Part shown: positions 56,116 through 64,000 of the stretch, piece by piece | Position numbering within the stretch: position 1 is the first letter of the stretch | Layout: each line of letters starts with the position of its first letter | Origin: JAGXLC01 sp041686375 | GTDB lineage: Bacteria > Bacteroidota > Bacteroidia > Bacteroidales > UBA12077 | Reading direction: 5' to 3' | Length of the DNA stretch: 64,000 bases | Assembly (NCBI GenBank): GCA_041686375.1 | Contig: JAWLEB010000002.1 | Coordinates: 1-64,000 of the forward strand | The notes under the pieces: generated by a model | What the model saw: the letters and a program-made list of their open reading frames with translations, nothing else | The model's database searches: none | What the model was told of the DNA's origin: nothing | Program-made: the position numbers and the translations under genes

Positions 56116-57135
56116 TCACCACAAATCAGGATTATCAAAAGCAAGGGCTGGATAATTTTCTTCCATAAATGTACGCGACTCTTCCTTTACCAAGCCTCTG
56201 TTATTAGCTTCTACCATTCCCTCTCCCACTTTTAATCCGGCAGTGTGCAAATCAATCACCGCACGGGGATCGATAAAATCGGTATTAAAACTCATATAAC
56301 CAAAAGAGGCAGGATTTTCAGGCAGATAGTCTGCTTTAAGGTTGGAAAAATCAACAGCACCTGAAATATGCAAGACAAACATATCATCTCTGATGTTCGC
56401 AGCCTTAATGAATGAATCTTTACTGCTTCCTACAAGGCAATCACTCCTTCTTCTTTCTGCAATTATTACAGCATTATACTTATCAATTATCGGTTCCTGA
56501 GAATAATCGCTCAATATATCAAAGCAATATCCGTTATCATTCAAAACCTCTGCAACCGGATTAGCAAACTCCTCATTACCAATCAAAAGTAATTTAGCCG
56601 AGAAAGGACTAAGTTTCTTTTTTAGCAGAAAATACAAGACCGTGTACCCAATATATCGAAACGTTTGTAATCCGGGATCTCCTTCATTTGTTCCATAGAC
56701 CTTAATTCCTTTACATTTGCATGCATCTAAATCTATATCTGTTTGCCTGTACTCCCAAGGCTCAAACATATAAGGAATAACACAATACCCAGGTAACCTT
56801 TTAATCAATGCCTCATTAATTGGTCTTAAAAAGCCAGTATTCGTAAGAATATCGACTTCCGGCAAATTTATTTTATCCAGGGAATCCACAATTGTAATAT
56901 TCTCATAAACCCGGCATTTTTTTGCAAGATCAACAGTCTGTTCCTTTGCCTCTTCATAAGTTCCGTATTGTGAGTCTTTAGAAAATGTGATTACGCGGGC
57001 TCCTCCAAGAGCAGCTATAACAGGCGTTACCACATAATTGCCTGTAGCTGCTTCAGTAAGAACATTTAAACCAGCTAAATTCAGTTTAAATTTACGAACA
57101 GCAGAATAAATATTTTCTATAATTGAATTTTTCAA
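56116..57135 (-). CDS. Unrecognised Rossmann-like protein of the polysaccharide locus
   Basis: I do not recognise this 339-residue protein as a named family. Two alternating strand/helix halves are apparent: LNVLTEAATGNYVVTPVIAALGG and VDILTNTGFLRPINEALIKR, then LLLIGNEEFANPVAEVLNDNG and YNAVIIAERRR. This resembles 2-hydroxyacid or alanine dehydrogenase-type dinucleotide-binding folds, but the GxGxxG motif is absent (GNEEFANP at the expected place). Start appears to be TTG 57135; no ATG is near. It is not fused to the FemAB-like gene but immediately precedes it. Function unknown. Confidence 0.7.
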   Translation of the reverse strand: MKNSIIENIYSAVRKFKLNLAGLNVLTEAATGNYVVTPVIAALGGARVITFSKDSQYGTYEEAKEQTVDLAKKCRVYENITIVDSLDKINLPEVDILTNTGFLRPINEALIKRLPGYCVIPYMFEPWEYRQTDIDLDACKCKGIKVYGTNEGDPGLQTFRYIGYTVLYFLLKKKLSPFSAKLLLIGNEEFANPVAEVLNDNGYCFDILSDYSQEPIIDKYNAVIIAERRRSDCLVGSSKDSFIKAANIRDDMFVLHISGAVDFSNLKADYLPENPASFGYMSFNTDFIDPRAVIDLHTAGLKVGEGMVEANNRGLVKEESRTFMEENYPALAFDNPDLW

Positions 57136-57209
57136 AATTCGGTTATTAAAGCTATATATAGTTCTTTACACAAATATGCTTTAACCTGTCTGAAAAGGTT
57201 ATATATAAT

Positions 57210-58262
57210 TCAAACCTGATAATAATTCCTGTACCAATCAATAAATTTTATAACCCCTTCTTTAACAGAGGTGGTAGGCTGATAGCCCATATCATTTTTT
57301 AAATTTTCCACATCCGCCCAGGTTTTTGGCACATCTCCCGGTTGAAGCGGAAGATAATTTTTCTGAGCTTCTCTACCAAGAGAATTCTCGATGGCATGAA
57401 TAAAATCCATCAAATGCACCGGTGAGCTGTTACCAATATTATATACTTTATAAGGCGCCATGGAACTAAACGGGTCAGGAGCTTTCCCCGACCAGTTTTT
57501 ATTTGGCAGCGGAGTATTTTGAGAGACTTTACTGATTCCGTCAACTATATCATCAATATATGTGAAGTCACGCTGCATTTCACCATGGTTGTACACATCA
57601 ATAGGTTTGTCATCCAAAATTGCTTTCGTAAACTTAAACAGCGCCATATCCGGTCTTCCCCAAGGTCCGTAAACCGTAAAAAACCGCAAACCTGTGGTCG
57701 GTAAGTTAAATAAATAGCTATATGTATGGGCCATTAGCTCATTGCTTTTTTTACTGGCTGCATAAAGACTAATAGGATGATCAACGTTATCATTTTCAGA
57801 AAAAGGCATCTTTTCATTTAATCCATACACACTAGAACTGCTGGCATACACAAGATGTTTTACATCATAATGCCTGCAAGCTTCCAAGGTATTCAGGAAG
57901 CCTTCCCAATTGGATTTCAGGTAAGCATCAGGATGAGAGAAACTATAACGCACACCAGCCTGGGCGGCTAAATGTATAACTTGATCGAAACCTTGTTCAT
58001 CGAAAAGTTTAAATAGATTATCTTTATCGCTCAGGTCAAGTTGCACGAAACTATAATCCGGAAAATTTTTGCTCGCTATAACTTGATTATATTGAATTTC
58101 ATCTTTATAAATTCCATGCTCCTTCAGCCGTGAATATTTGAGATTGACGTCATAATAGTTGTTGATACTGTCCAAACCAATAATAGAGTTCCCGTCCTTA
58201 ATTAAATGAGATACAAGATGAAAACCAATAAAACCAGCTGTTCCTGTGATTAATATGTTCAT
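57210..58262 (-). CDS. NAD-dependent nucleotide-sugar epimerase (UDP-glucuronate 4-epimerase-like)
   Basis: 350 residues, extended short-chain dehydrogenase. GTAGFIGFHLVSHL (NAD loop), DLSDKDNL, the YAASKKSNE catalytic YxxxK and TGLRFFTVYGPWGRPDMALFKF. The opening with INNYYDVNLKYSRL is that of CapI/LpsL UDP-glucuronate 4-epimerases. It would give UDP-galacturonate-type donors or act on an N-acetyl form made with the neighbouring dehydrogenase. Confidence 0.88.
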   Translation of the reverse strand: MNILITGTAGFIGFHLVSHLIKDGNSIIGLDSINNYYDVNLKYSRLKEHGIYKDEIQYNQVIASKNFPDYSFVQLDLSDKDNLFKLFDEQGFDQVIHLAAQAGVRYSFSHPDAYLKSNWEGFLNTLEACRHYDVKHLVYASSSSVYGLNEKMPFSENDNVDHPISLYAASKKSNELMAHTYSYLFNLPTTGLRFFTVYGPWGRPDMALFKFTKAILDDKPIDVYNHGEMQRDFTYIDDIVDGISKVSQNTPLPNKNWSGKAPDPFSSMAPYKVYNIGNSSPVHLMDFIHAIENSLGREAQKNYLPLQPGDVPKTWADVENLKNDMGYQPTTSVKEGVIKFIDWYRNYYQV

Positions 58263-58467
58263 ATATTTATTTTTTATTTACTATTTGCCATATGCCTGCA
58301 ATTCTTTTTGTCAAAGGCAAAAAACAAATTATGATAAATTATAAATTTCTAGTATAAGCACATGCAAGCAAAATAAAAAGTTTTAAATTTATACAGCTCC
58401 GCCACGTCGGTCACAATAAAATTGTAAGCCAATTATCAACATACAAATTTATATACAAATCATATTC
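58263..58467. other. 205-bp gap within the polysaccharide locus
   Basis: No gene seen. A TAAATTTG match on the minus strand at 58446-58453 is too far from the epimerase ATG to be a confident promoter; no terminator-like hairpin was found. Confidence 0.3.
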
Positions 58468-59760
58468 TTATAAACTCAGGTATTCTAAGTGCTTAATTTC
58501 CTTTTTGAAAAGTCCCTTTACGTCCACAAAAACAGCATCATCAGCAGCAAATTTCAAGAAATCCTTCTCCGTTAATTTTAAAAATTGATCATGACTAACC
58601 GCTACTACCACTGCATCATAGGGCCCTTCCTTATCCTGCACCAGTTTTATGTTATATTCTTCCTTTAGCTCCTCAGAAGAAGCATAAGGATCCATTACAT
58701 CCACTTGATTAATTCCAAATGATATCAACTCCTCATATAGGTCAACAACTTTTGAATTTCTGATATCGCTGACATTTTCTTTAAAAGTAATACCCATGAT
58801 CAGTATTTTCAACTCTTTGGGCATCTTGTCTTTACCGATCAATTTTTTCACAAGCTGTTTTGCAAGGTATCTGCCCATCGAATCGTTAACAAATCTTCCT
58901 GCATTTATTATTTGTGCATGATAACCAAGCTCTTTAGCTTTGTATGTAAGATAATAAGGGTCAACACCAATGCAGTGTCCTCCAACAAGTCCCGGATAGA
59001 ATTTAAGAAAATTCCATTTTGTTCCCGCTGCTTCCAATACTTCATAGGTATTAATACCCATTTTGTTAAAAATGATTGAAAGCTCATTCATAAAAGCGAT
59101 ATTAATATCCCTCTGCGTATTTTCAATAATTTTCGCGGCTTCAGCAACTTTTATGCTACTGGCTCTGTGGACTCCGGCTTTTATAATCATTTCATAAACT
59201 CTGGCAATGTTTTCGGCAGCTTCTTTATCACAGCCGGAAGTGACTTTTGTAATGGTAGTCAATGTATTAACCTTATCTCCCGGGTTAATTCTCTCGGGTG
59301 AGAATCCTACTTTAAATTGTTTAATATATTCAAGTCCTGATTCCTCTTCAAGAATGGGGACACATTCGTCTTCAGTAGCTCCCGGGAAAACAGTGGATTC
59401 ATAAACCACGTAATCTCCATCCTTCAAAACCTTTCCAACGGTTTTTGTAGCGGAAAGTAAGGGAGATAAATCAGGTTCATTATGCTCATTTATAGGGGTT
59501 GGAACAGCAACAATGTAAAACTTTGCTTTTTTCAGATCTTCAATATTGTATGTAAATTCAATATCACATCCATTAAATGCAGAGGAAGGCAATTCCCTGC
59601 TCGGGTCAATGTTTTGCTTCATCTTCTCAACTCTGTCTGCTTTAATATCATATCCTATGACCGGGAGATTACGAGCGAATTCAAGGGCAATTGGTAAACC
59701 CACATAACCAAGGCCAATAACGGCTATCAGTTCCTGTTTATTAACTATTTTATCATACAT
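58468..59760 (-). CDS. Nucleotide-sugar C6 dehydrogenase (TviB/WbpA-like)
   Basis: 430 residues. GLGYVGLPIALEFA (NAD loop), VGFSPERINPGDK, AKIIENTQRDINIAFMNEL and the catalytic cysteine in GGHCIGVDPYYLTYKAKELG. It oxidises UDP-N-acetylhexosamine (UDP-GlcNAc or UDP-GalNAc) at C6 to the uronic acid in two NAD-dependent steps. It lies next to the WbpB-like oxidoreductase gene (12-bp gap), matching the wbpA-wbpB pairing of 2,3-diamino-uronate pathways. Confidence 0.9.
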   Translation of the reverse strand: MYDKIVNKQELIAVIGLGYVGLPIALEFARNLPVIGYDIKADRVEKMKQNIDPSRELPSSAFNGCDIEFTYNIEDLKKAKFYIVAVPTPINEHNEPDLSPLLSATKTVGKVLKDGDYVVYESTVFPGATEDECVPILEEESGLEYIKQFKVGFSPERINPGDKVNTLTTITKVTSGCDKEAAENIARVYEMIIKAGVHRASSIKVAEAAKIIENTQRDINIAFMNELSIIFNKMGINTYEVLEAAGTKWNFLKFYPGLVGGHCIGVDPYYLTYKAKELGYHAQIINAGRFVNDSMGRYLAKQLVKKLIGKDKMPKELKILIMGITFKENVSDIRNSKVVDLYEELISFGINQVDVMDPYASSEELKEEYNIKLVQDKEGPYDAVVVAVSHDQFLKLTEKDFLKFAADDAVFVDVKGLFKKEIKHLEYLSL

Positions 59761-59771
59761 AACTTAAAAAA

Positions 59772-60728
59772 TTAACCAATAAATTTACAAAATGGGTGAT
59801 ATTCTCCTTTAAGCCCAATAGGGTGTGAATTTCGAATTGTATATACTGTTTCAATAGACTTTCTGGATTCTTCCAGTCCAAAACCCTTGCCTTCCAATAT
59901 TCCTTGGTAACTCAGGGTATGTAAATCTGTAAATCCACCGCTAAACTCTATCTCTTCACCATCTACTGTAATGGAACGGTATGTTCTTTTACCTTTCTTC
60001 TTAATATTGTCAGGAATATCCTTAAAATCAACACTTAAAAACCATCTGACACGGGCTTTTTTTAGGTCAAGGTATCCTGCTGCTTTATTATCTTGATGTA
60101 GATGTACAACATTTTGCTTTACATCTCCAAAAATCCATGTGAGCATATCATAAAAATGCACGCCAATGTTGGTAGCAATGCCACCTGATTTTTGTTCATC
60201 GCCTTTCCAAGAAATAAAATACCAATTACCGCGTGAAGTAATATAAGTTAAATCAATATCATACACTTTATCAGCAGGACCGTTATCAATCCTCTTTTTT
60301 AATTCAACGATAGTTGGATGCAACCTTAACTGAAGAATATTATTTACTTTTCTTTGGGTTTCCTTTTCTATTTCAATTAAAGCATCCAGATTCCATGGAT
60401 TCAAAACGACGGGTTTTTCGCAAATTGCATCAGCACCCAGACGAAGGGCAAAACGAATATGGGAGTCATGAAGATAATTGGGGGTACAAATACTTACATA
60501 GTCAATCTTTGTTCCTTTGCGTTTAAGCTTATCCAAATGCCTGTCAAATCTTTCATACTCTGTAAAAAAGTCGGCATATGGAAAATAACTGTCTATATCT
60601 CCTACACTGTCAAATTTATCTAATGTAGCAACAAGATTGTGACCAGTATCCTTTATTGCCTTAAGATGTCGAATGGCAATGAATCCGGCAACTCCTATCA
60701 GTGCAAAATTTTTACGTTTTTCACTCAT
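59772..60728 (-). CDS. Gfo/Idh/MocA oxidoreductase (WbpB/WlbA-like)
   Basis: 318 residues. The NAD-binding start FALIGVAGFIAIRHLKAIKD and the block KIDYVSICTPNYLHDSHIRF with the catalytic EKPV lysine match UDP-GlcNAc-uronate 3-dehydrogenases (WbpB/WlbA). They oxidise C3 so that an aminotransferase (WbpE) can add an amino group. First gene of the polysaccharide locus, with a TATATTTG promoter box about 30 bases upstream. Confidence 0.9.
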   Translation of the reverse strand: MSEKRKNFALIGVAGFIAIRHLKAIKDTGHNLVATLDKFDSVGDIDSYFPYADFFTEYERFDRHLDKLKRKGTKIDYVSICTPNYLHDSHIRFALRLGADAICEKPVVLNPWNLDALIEIEKETQRKVNNILQLRLHPTIVELKKRIDNGPADKVYDIDLTYITSRGNWYFISWKGDEQKSGGIATNIGVHFYDMLTWIFGDVKQNVVHLHQDNKAAGYLDLKKARVRWFLSVDFKDIPDNIKKKGKRTYRSITVDGEEIEFSGGFTDLHTLSYQGILEGKGFGLEESRKSIETVYTIRNSHPIGLKGEYHPFCKFIG

Positions 60729-60754
60729 ATAACCACATCTTTTAAATAAGTTAC

Positions 60755-60762
60755 CAAATATA
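60755..60762 (-). promoter_or_regulatory. Predicted -7 box of the polysaccharide locus
   Basis: TATATTTG on the minus strand, 26 bases before the wbpB-like ATG. The nearest TTG is only 13 bases upstream, so the -33 element is weak. Confidence 0.4.
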
Positions 60763-60844
60763 CTGAAAAAATGAGCAATTGATATAATCCTGAGGAAAAA
60801 ATTCTGCCATGTTTAGTTCATCTGTTCAGTGTATCACAGATTGG

Positions 60845-61168
60845 CTAATCGTCTAGCCATGGGTCATTTGATAAATTAGTAGAAGCATATATGTCTACCT
60901 GCTGAAAACGAAGAATATCTGTAATCATATTGTGTAGGTTTTGTGCTTCTTTATTATCAGGATGCAGTTCCAAAACCTTCTTTAACGTATTCAGAGCTTT
61001 GCCAAACTGTTGCGTTTGCTTCAACAAAAATGCTTTTTTTAGCAGCAGATCCTCGTCTTCAGGAACTTTATTAAGAAATGAATCCAATAAATTTAAAGCT
61101 TCAGTAAATTTCTCATGTTCTACAAGCTTTTCAGCATCTTTTAATATATCCTGCTTGTTATTTTTCAT
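60845..61168 (-). CDS. Small tetratricopeptide-repeat protein
   Basis: 107 residues without signal peptide. Two clear TPR units (EKFTEALNLLDSFLNKVPED and QQFGKALNTLKKVLELHPDN) and a partial third. Probably a protein-protein interaction module. The C-terminal STNLSNDPWLDD is unstructured. No operon partner is evident. Confidence 0.75.
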   Translation of the reverse strand: MKNNKQDILKDAEKLVEHEKFTEALNLLDSFLNKVPEDEDLLLKKAFLLKQTQQFGKALNTLKKVLELHPDNKEAQNLHNMITDILRFQQVDIYASTNLSNDPWLDD

Positions 61169-61264
61169 TAGAATATTACTCTTTTATAGTTATTTCCTTA
61201 TTTGAATATATTGTAGTTATATTGCTTATTTTTAATTGTTTACAAAACGGATCTTAAGGTAATT

Positions 61265-61320
61265 ATTTATCTTGATAAATAAATCCGCGCTTACCGTGTC
61301 CGGCTGCTGCCAAATCCGCG
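61265..61320. repeat. Short repeat element with palindrome and AAATCCGCG direct repeats
   Basis: A perfect 7-bp palindrome (ATTTATC-TT-GATAAAT, 61265-61280) is followed by two copies of AAATCCGCG (61281-61289 and 61312-61320), period 31, in a GC-rich block inside an AT-rich gap. It looks like a dispersed repeat or decayed mobile fragment. The rest of the gap 61169-61407 has no gene. Confidence 0.4.
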
Positions 61321-61407
61321 TTATATTCATCTTCATTTGTCTACGTTAGTGGATGAGGGTTACATTTTTTAGAATTTCTGTGTCATGTTTCAATGTTACA
61401 CAAAACA

Positions 61408-62097
61408 CTAGAACAACTGTTCCGGTTCATCGTAATCATTTTTAAACAAGGGCAATCGGTATGAAATAAAGTAGTGCATTCCAATAGTTATCGCCTTATC
61501 TCCCTTCCCAAAACCAGGTATCAAATACGGTGGCATTTTTTCATCTTTAGCTTTGTTAATCATCAATTTTCCTCTTAACGACCATCCTAAGAAAACGTTA
61601 GTCAGCACTTCAACCCTCAATCCCGCAACAGCTTCCATCCATAATGCAGTAAGATTATTAGTCTCAATATTATCAAGCATATAGTCTCCCCAGTAGTCAT
61701 TTTCTATAACAATGTCATCTGCAGAATGATTATATTGAGCCATCCCTATACGCAGTCCTCCAAATAGCATATCATAATCCCAGGGTCCCTGAATTCCAAT
61801 GAAATTATAATCCATCCCCAGTTTTACAAATTTTCCATCAGCATTATAATCCATATTTCCCTGATCTCCATAAAAATCAAAAATACCTGCTTCAATTACC
61901 GGATAGTAAAGATAATCAATTTCATAGTCAACTGACAGAACATGTCCCGTGTAACCAGGTTGAAAAAATCTCCGCGCTATCGTACTAACATCATACCCTA
62001 TATTAGGACCAACTATCCTTTTCTTTTGGCCAGATGCGGAAAAGACATTTATCATTAGCAAAAAGCTAAAACAAAAATATTTCAAGATTATTTGCAT
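61408..62097 (-). CDS. DUF6048 family outer-membrane beta-barrel-like protein
   Basis: 229 residues. Signal peptide ending SASGQ, then alternating strands: VGPNIGYDVSTIARRFFQPG, LSVDYEIDYLYYPVIEAGIF, LGMDYNFIGIQ, VLTNVFLGWSLRGKLMI and HYFISYRLPLFK. This suggests a small barrel, and the family is DUF6048. Its start overlaps the preceding DUF6452 gene by 32 bases, so the two are translated together. Function unknown. Confidence 0.78.
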   Translation of the reverse strand: MQIILKYFCFSFLLMINVFSASGQKKRIVGPNIGYDVSTIARRFFQPGYTGHVLSVDYEIDYLYYPVIEAGIFDFYGDQGNMDYNADGKFVKLGMDYNFIGIQGPWDYDMLFGGLRIGMAQYNHSADDIVIENDYWGDYMLDNIETNNLTALWMEAVAGLRVEVLTNVFLGWSLRGKLMINKAKDEKMPPYLIPGFGKGDKAITIGMHYFISYRLPLFKNDYDEPEQLF

Positions 62098-62533
62098 CAG
62101 TTGAATTTACCGTAGTTTGAATAATATTTACTGAATCAATAAAATGGTATGTATGATTTACCGAATTTAACTCAAAGGTTGACTTAAATCCACAATCCTG
62201 GGAAACAAATTCTACATCACTATCATACAAAAAAGTCAGTGTATCTTGCAGTGAATCAGCATCTAAAACATAAATACAGCTTTCCCTGGATGGATCCAAA
62301 GGGATTGTTATCTGACTGACATTTCCAAGGGAATCAGCAAATATTGAATCATTCTCCAGGGCATAAACAGATAATAAAGATAAAGAGACGCTTTGCTGTA
62401 CATCATTGGTATCTATAATATGAAAAGATATTCCCACAGATGTCTCAAGGACTGAATCACACGGTTCATCATTACATTGAATTAATGTAAAAAGAAACAA
62501 AAAAGCAATAAAAATAAAAATCCATCGATTCAT
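62066..62533 (-). CDS. DUF6452 family lipoprotein
   Basis: 155 residues. Lipoprotein signal ending TLIQC (Cys20), followed by CDSVLETSVGISFHI and conserved cysteines in RESCIYVL and SQDCGFKSTFEL, matching DUF6452. A beta-sandwich-like periplasmic protein is expected. It is paired with DUF6048 by overlap, and the two may form an envelope complex. Promoter TAATTTTG about 30 bases upstream. Confidence 0.78.
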   Translation of the reverse strand: MNRWIFIFIAFLFLFTLIQCNDEPCDSVLETSVGISFHIIDTNDVQQSVSLSLLSVYALENDSIFADSLGNVSQITIPLDPSRESCIYVLDADSLQDTLTFLYDSDVEFVSQDCGFKSTFELNSVNHTYHFIDSVNIIQTTVNSTDANNLEIFLF

Positions 62534-62562
62534 TATACTAATTCTTTCTTTTATAGAAATAC

Positions 62563-62595
62563 CAAAATTAAATAATTTCCATGTTTTAACCCCAA
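62563..62595 (-). promoter_or_regulatory. Predicted promoter of the DUF6452-DUF6048 pair
   Basis: TTG (62595-62593), 22-base spacer, TAATTTTG (62570-62563) on the minus strand. Confidence 0.45.
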
Positions 62596-62664
62596 TTTGT
62601 TCAAAGAATTAACAATCATTTCAGACAACCATATTTTCCAAACACTACTGCTGATGTATTCCCT

Positions 62665-63174
62665 TTAAAGGTCCTTTAGTTTATCCCTTTCGGATTGAAG
62701 GGCAAAACTTTTATCATCAATGGCTCTTTGCACTGCAAGAATCCCATCCAGATGATCATATTCATGCTGGACCAGTTCAGACAAATCATTTTCTAGCTCC
62801 CATTCATGATCTTTCCATTCAAAATCTTTAAATCTGACTTTGCATTTTTTATGTCTCCTCACTTTTACAAGCAGTTCGGGAAAACTCATACAATCATCCC
62901 ATAAGACAAATGTGTCAATGCTCTTCTCAATAAATACCGGGTTAATCATGACATGAGCCACATCATTGACGTATATACAAATCATTCTTTTCATAAATCC
63001 TATTTGAGGCGCAGCAATCGCTCTTCCTGCATTATGAATCGATCGGTACTCAAGAATAATTTTTTTTAATTCAGTAAACTTTTCCCCTGCCTCAGGCAAT
63101 TCACCAGGCTCTATAGTAGTAGAAACTTTATAGAGTTTTGGATTGCCAAGTTTTAAAATTTTATTTGTGCTCAT
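62665..63174 (-). CDS. Divergent peptide deformylase
   Basis: 169 residues. The three family motifs are present but altered: motif I AGRAIAAPQIG (usual GxGLAAxQ), motif II WDDCMSFPE (usual EGCLS), motif III QHEYDHLDGI (HExDH kept). Metal ligands Cys95, His137 and His141 and the catalytic Glu138 are all present, so it should still bind a metal. The changed motif II suggests another substrate or a paralogue of the main deformylase. Adjacent to the DUF6452 pair but with a separate 131-bp gap. Confidence 0.85.
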   Translation of the reverse strand: MSTNKILKLGNPKLYKVSTTIEPGELPEAGEKFTELKKIILEYRSIHNAGRAIAAPQIGFMKRMICIYVNDVAHVMINPVFIEKSIDTFVLWDDCMSFPELLVKVRRHKKCKVRFKDFEWKDHEWELENDLSELVQHEYDHLDGILAVQRAIDDKSFALQSERDKLKDL

Positions 63175-63371
63175 TTGGATAAAGGTTGATTAAAAGTTTT
63201 GTTTTCTGAGATTTAATTCCACAAAAGTCAACATTTGTGGATTATAAATATAGAACCACATGCATTGTATAACCACAGGTAAGCCTTACACACAGTTTTC
63301 TGCGGCATATATCGGATGTGGATTTCAATTTGATCAATGGTTTGCTACACATAAACAGAAATCAATTTTTG

Positions 63372-63379
63372 TATATTTG
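63372..63379 (+). promoter_or_regulatory. Predicted -7 box of the MauE/DoxX-like gene
   Basis: TATATTTG, 31 bases before the ATG. The nearest TTTG is 27 bases upstream, too far for a normal -33. Confidence 0.4.
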
Positions 63380-63410
63380 AAAACAAAATTACAATAAAAT
63401 TATAATCAAC

Positions 63411-64000
63411 ATGAAAGTACTTAGAAACATCAGCCGGATAATAGTAGGAGTTGTATTCTTATTTTCAGGACTTGTTAAAGGAATAGATCCGATAGGTACA
63501 AAAATTAAATTTACAGATTATTTTACAGCCTTTGGAATGGAGCAATTGGAACCAATTGCACTTGTATTAGCCATTCTGCTCATCGGATTTGAATTTTTAT
63601 TGGGAGCGGCGTTGGTTGCAAATTTTAAATTAAAAATAACTTCGTGGATTACTCTTATCTTCATGGGAACTTTTACCATTTTAACCTTATATCTTGCCCT
63701 GGAAAATCCTGTTTCTGATTGCGGATGTTTTGGCGATGCTGTAGTTATGACAAACTGGGAAACATTCTGGAAAAATGTAATTATTACAGGGCTTTCAGCG
63801 ATTATCTTTATATACAGGAAACATTTCGTGGAAGTACCTAAACCACAAATTCAATATAGTATTCTGAGTATTGCATTAGTATTTCTTGTAGCAGTTATGT
63901 TTTATGGTTATAACCACCTACCAATTTTGGATTTCAGGCCATATAAAACAGGGACAAACATCCCTGAAAGTATGGAAATACCGGAAGATGCACCGCAACC
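63411..64000 (+). CDS. MauE/DoxX-like membrane protein (3' end outside window)
   Basis: 196 residues are visible and the frame is open at the window edge. Five membrane helices: residues about 5-25, 45-70, 75-100, 120-137 and 148-167. The motif SDCGCFGDA after the third helix is the family hallmark of Bacteroidota MauE/DoxX-like proteins, where the Cys pair may take part in disulfide or redox chemistry. It resembles the BT_3928-type proteins that often carry a C-terminal thioredoxin-like region, which would lie beyond the window. ATG start. Confidence 0.85.
   Translation, partial: MKVLRNISRIIVGVVFLFSGLVKGIDPIGTKIKFTDYFTAFGMEQLEPIALVLAILLIGFEFLLGAALVANFKLKITSWITLIFMGTFTILTLYLALENPVSDCGCFGDAVVMTNWETFWKNVIITGLSAIIFIYRKHFVEVPKPQIQYSILSIALVFLVAVMFYGYNHLPILDFRPYKTGTNIPESMEIPEDAPQ

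Noticed and set aside
42251..60728. Polysaccharide locus as a recently acquired genomic island
   Set aside because: No integrase, tRNA junction, insertion sequence or direct repeats were found at its ends; base composition is not visibly different by eye.

Overview
The window is a single chromosomal stretch from a member of the Bacteroidota, most likely the Bacteroidales/Marinilabiliales side of the phylum. The basis is the AT-rich sequence, many exact copies of the Bacteroidota sigma-factor -7 box (TAnnTTTG) in front of genes, and lineage-typical families (DUF3109, DUF5063, DUF2795, DUF6048, DUF6452, OstA-like, MauE/DoxX-like with a CGCFGD motif). A complete glycine-betaine importer suggests a saline or osmotically variable habitat, and a pyruvate dehydrogenase complex suggests aerobic or facultative metabolism. 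Both inferences are indirect.

Layout. 1-3.5 kb: the 3'-truncated end of a MacB/FtsX-type ABC permease, a decayed fragment of a second such permease, a SnoaL-like protein, and a 600-bp gap holding a candidate structured RNA with its own promoter and U-tract. 3.5-12 kb: a secreted S9 peptidase, then the pyruvate dehydrogenase operon (E1 alpha, E1 beta, E2, E3) ending in a lipoate-protein ligase. 12-21 kb: a uracil-DNA glycosylase with an extra four-cysteine tail, a YihY-type membrane protein, DUF3109, GpmI, and an osmoprotection block (OpuA ATPase, permease and binding protein next to an outer-membrane barrel). 21.4-29.2 kb: tRNA-Phe, an M16 peptidase and O-methyltransferase pair, an RNA-processing group (DUF5063, 3'-5' exonuclease, RlmI-like methyltransferase), and RecQ. 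29.3-36.7 kb: guaB, then an envelope-biogenesis operon of two PpiC/SurA-type foldases with a related lipoprotein between them and an OstA-like protein. 36.7-42.3 kb: DUF2795, a cobalamin adenosyltransferase, a LolD/MacB-type ATPase, a methyltransferase, RecG and DUF3108.

42.3-60.7 kb: one long minus-strand polysaccharide locus of 17 genes that looks like a Wzx/Wzy-type pathway. It has three nucleotide-sugar enzymes, an initiating phosphoglycosyltransferase, a PglE/EpsN-like aminotransferase, five glycosyltransferases, a flippase and a polymerase/ligase. Less usually, it also has two sulfotransferases, two GNAT/FemAB-like acyltransferases and one unrecognised Rossmann-like protein. The product is therefore predicted to be a decorated, possibly sulfated, surface polysaccharide containing amino or uronic sugars. 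60.8-64 kb: a TPR protein, the overlapping DUF6452/DUF6048 pair, a divergent peptide deformylase, and the start of a MauE/DoxX-like membrane protein cut by the window edge.

I found no CRISPR array, intact insertion sequence, prophage, rRNA or replication origin. The most promising unexplained items are the structured RNA near 3.15-3.26 kb, the cysteine-rich tail on the glycosylase, the unknown protein plus FemAB-like pair and the sulfotransferases in the polysaccharide locus, and short repeat elements in several gaps. Functional statements rest on reading protein motifs by eye; no database search was run.
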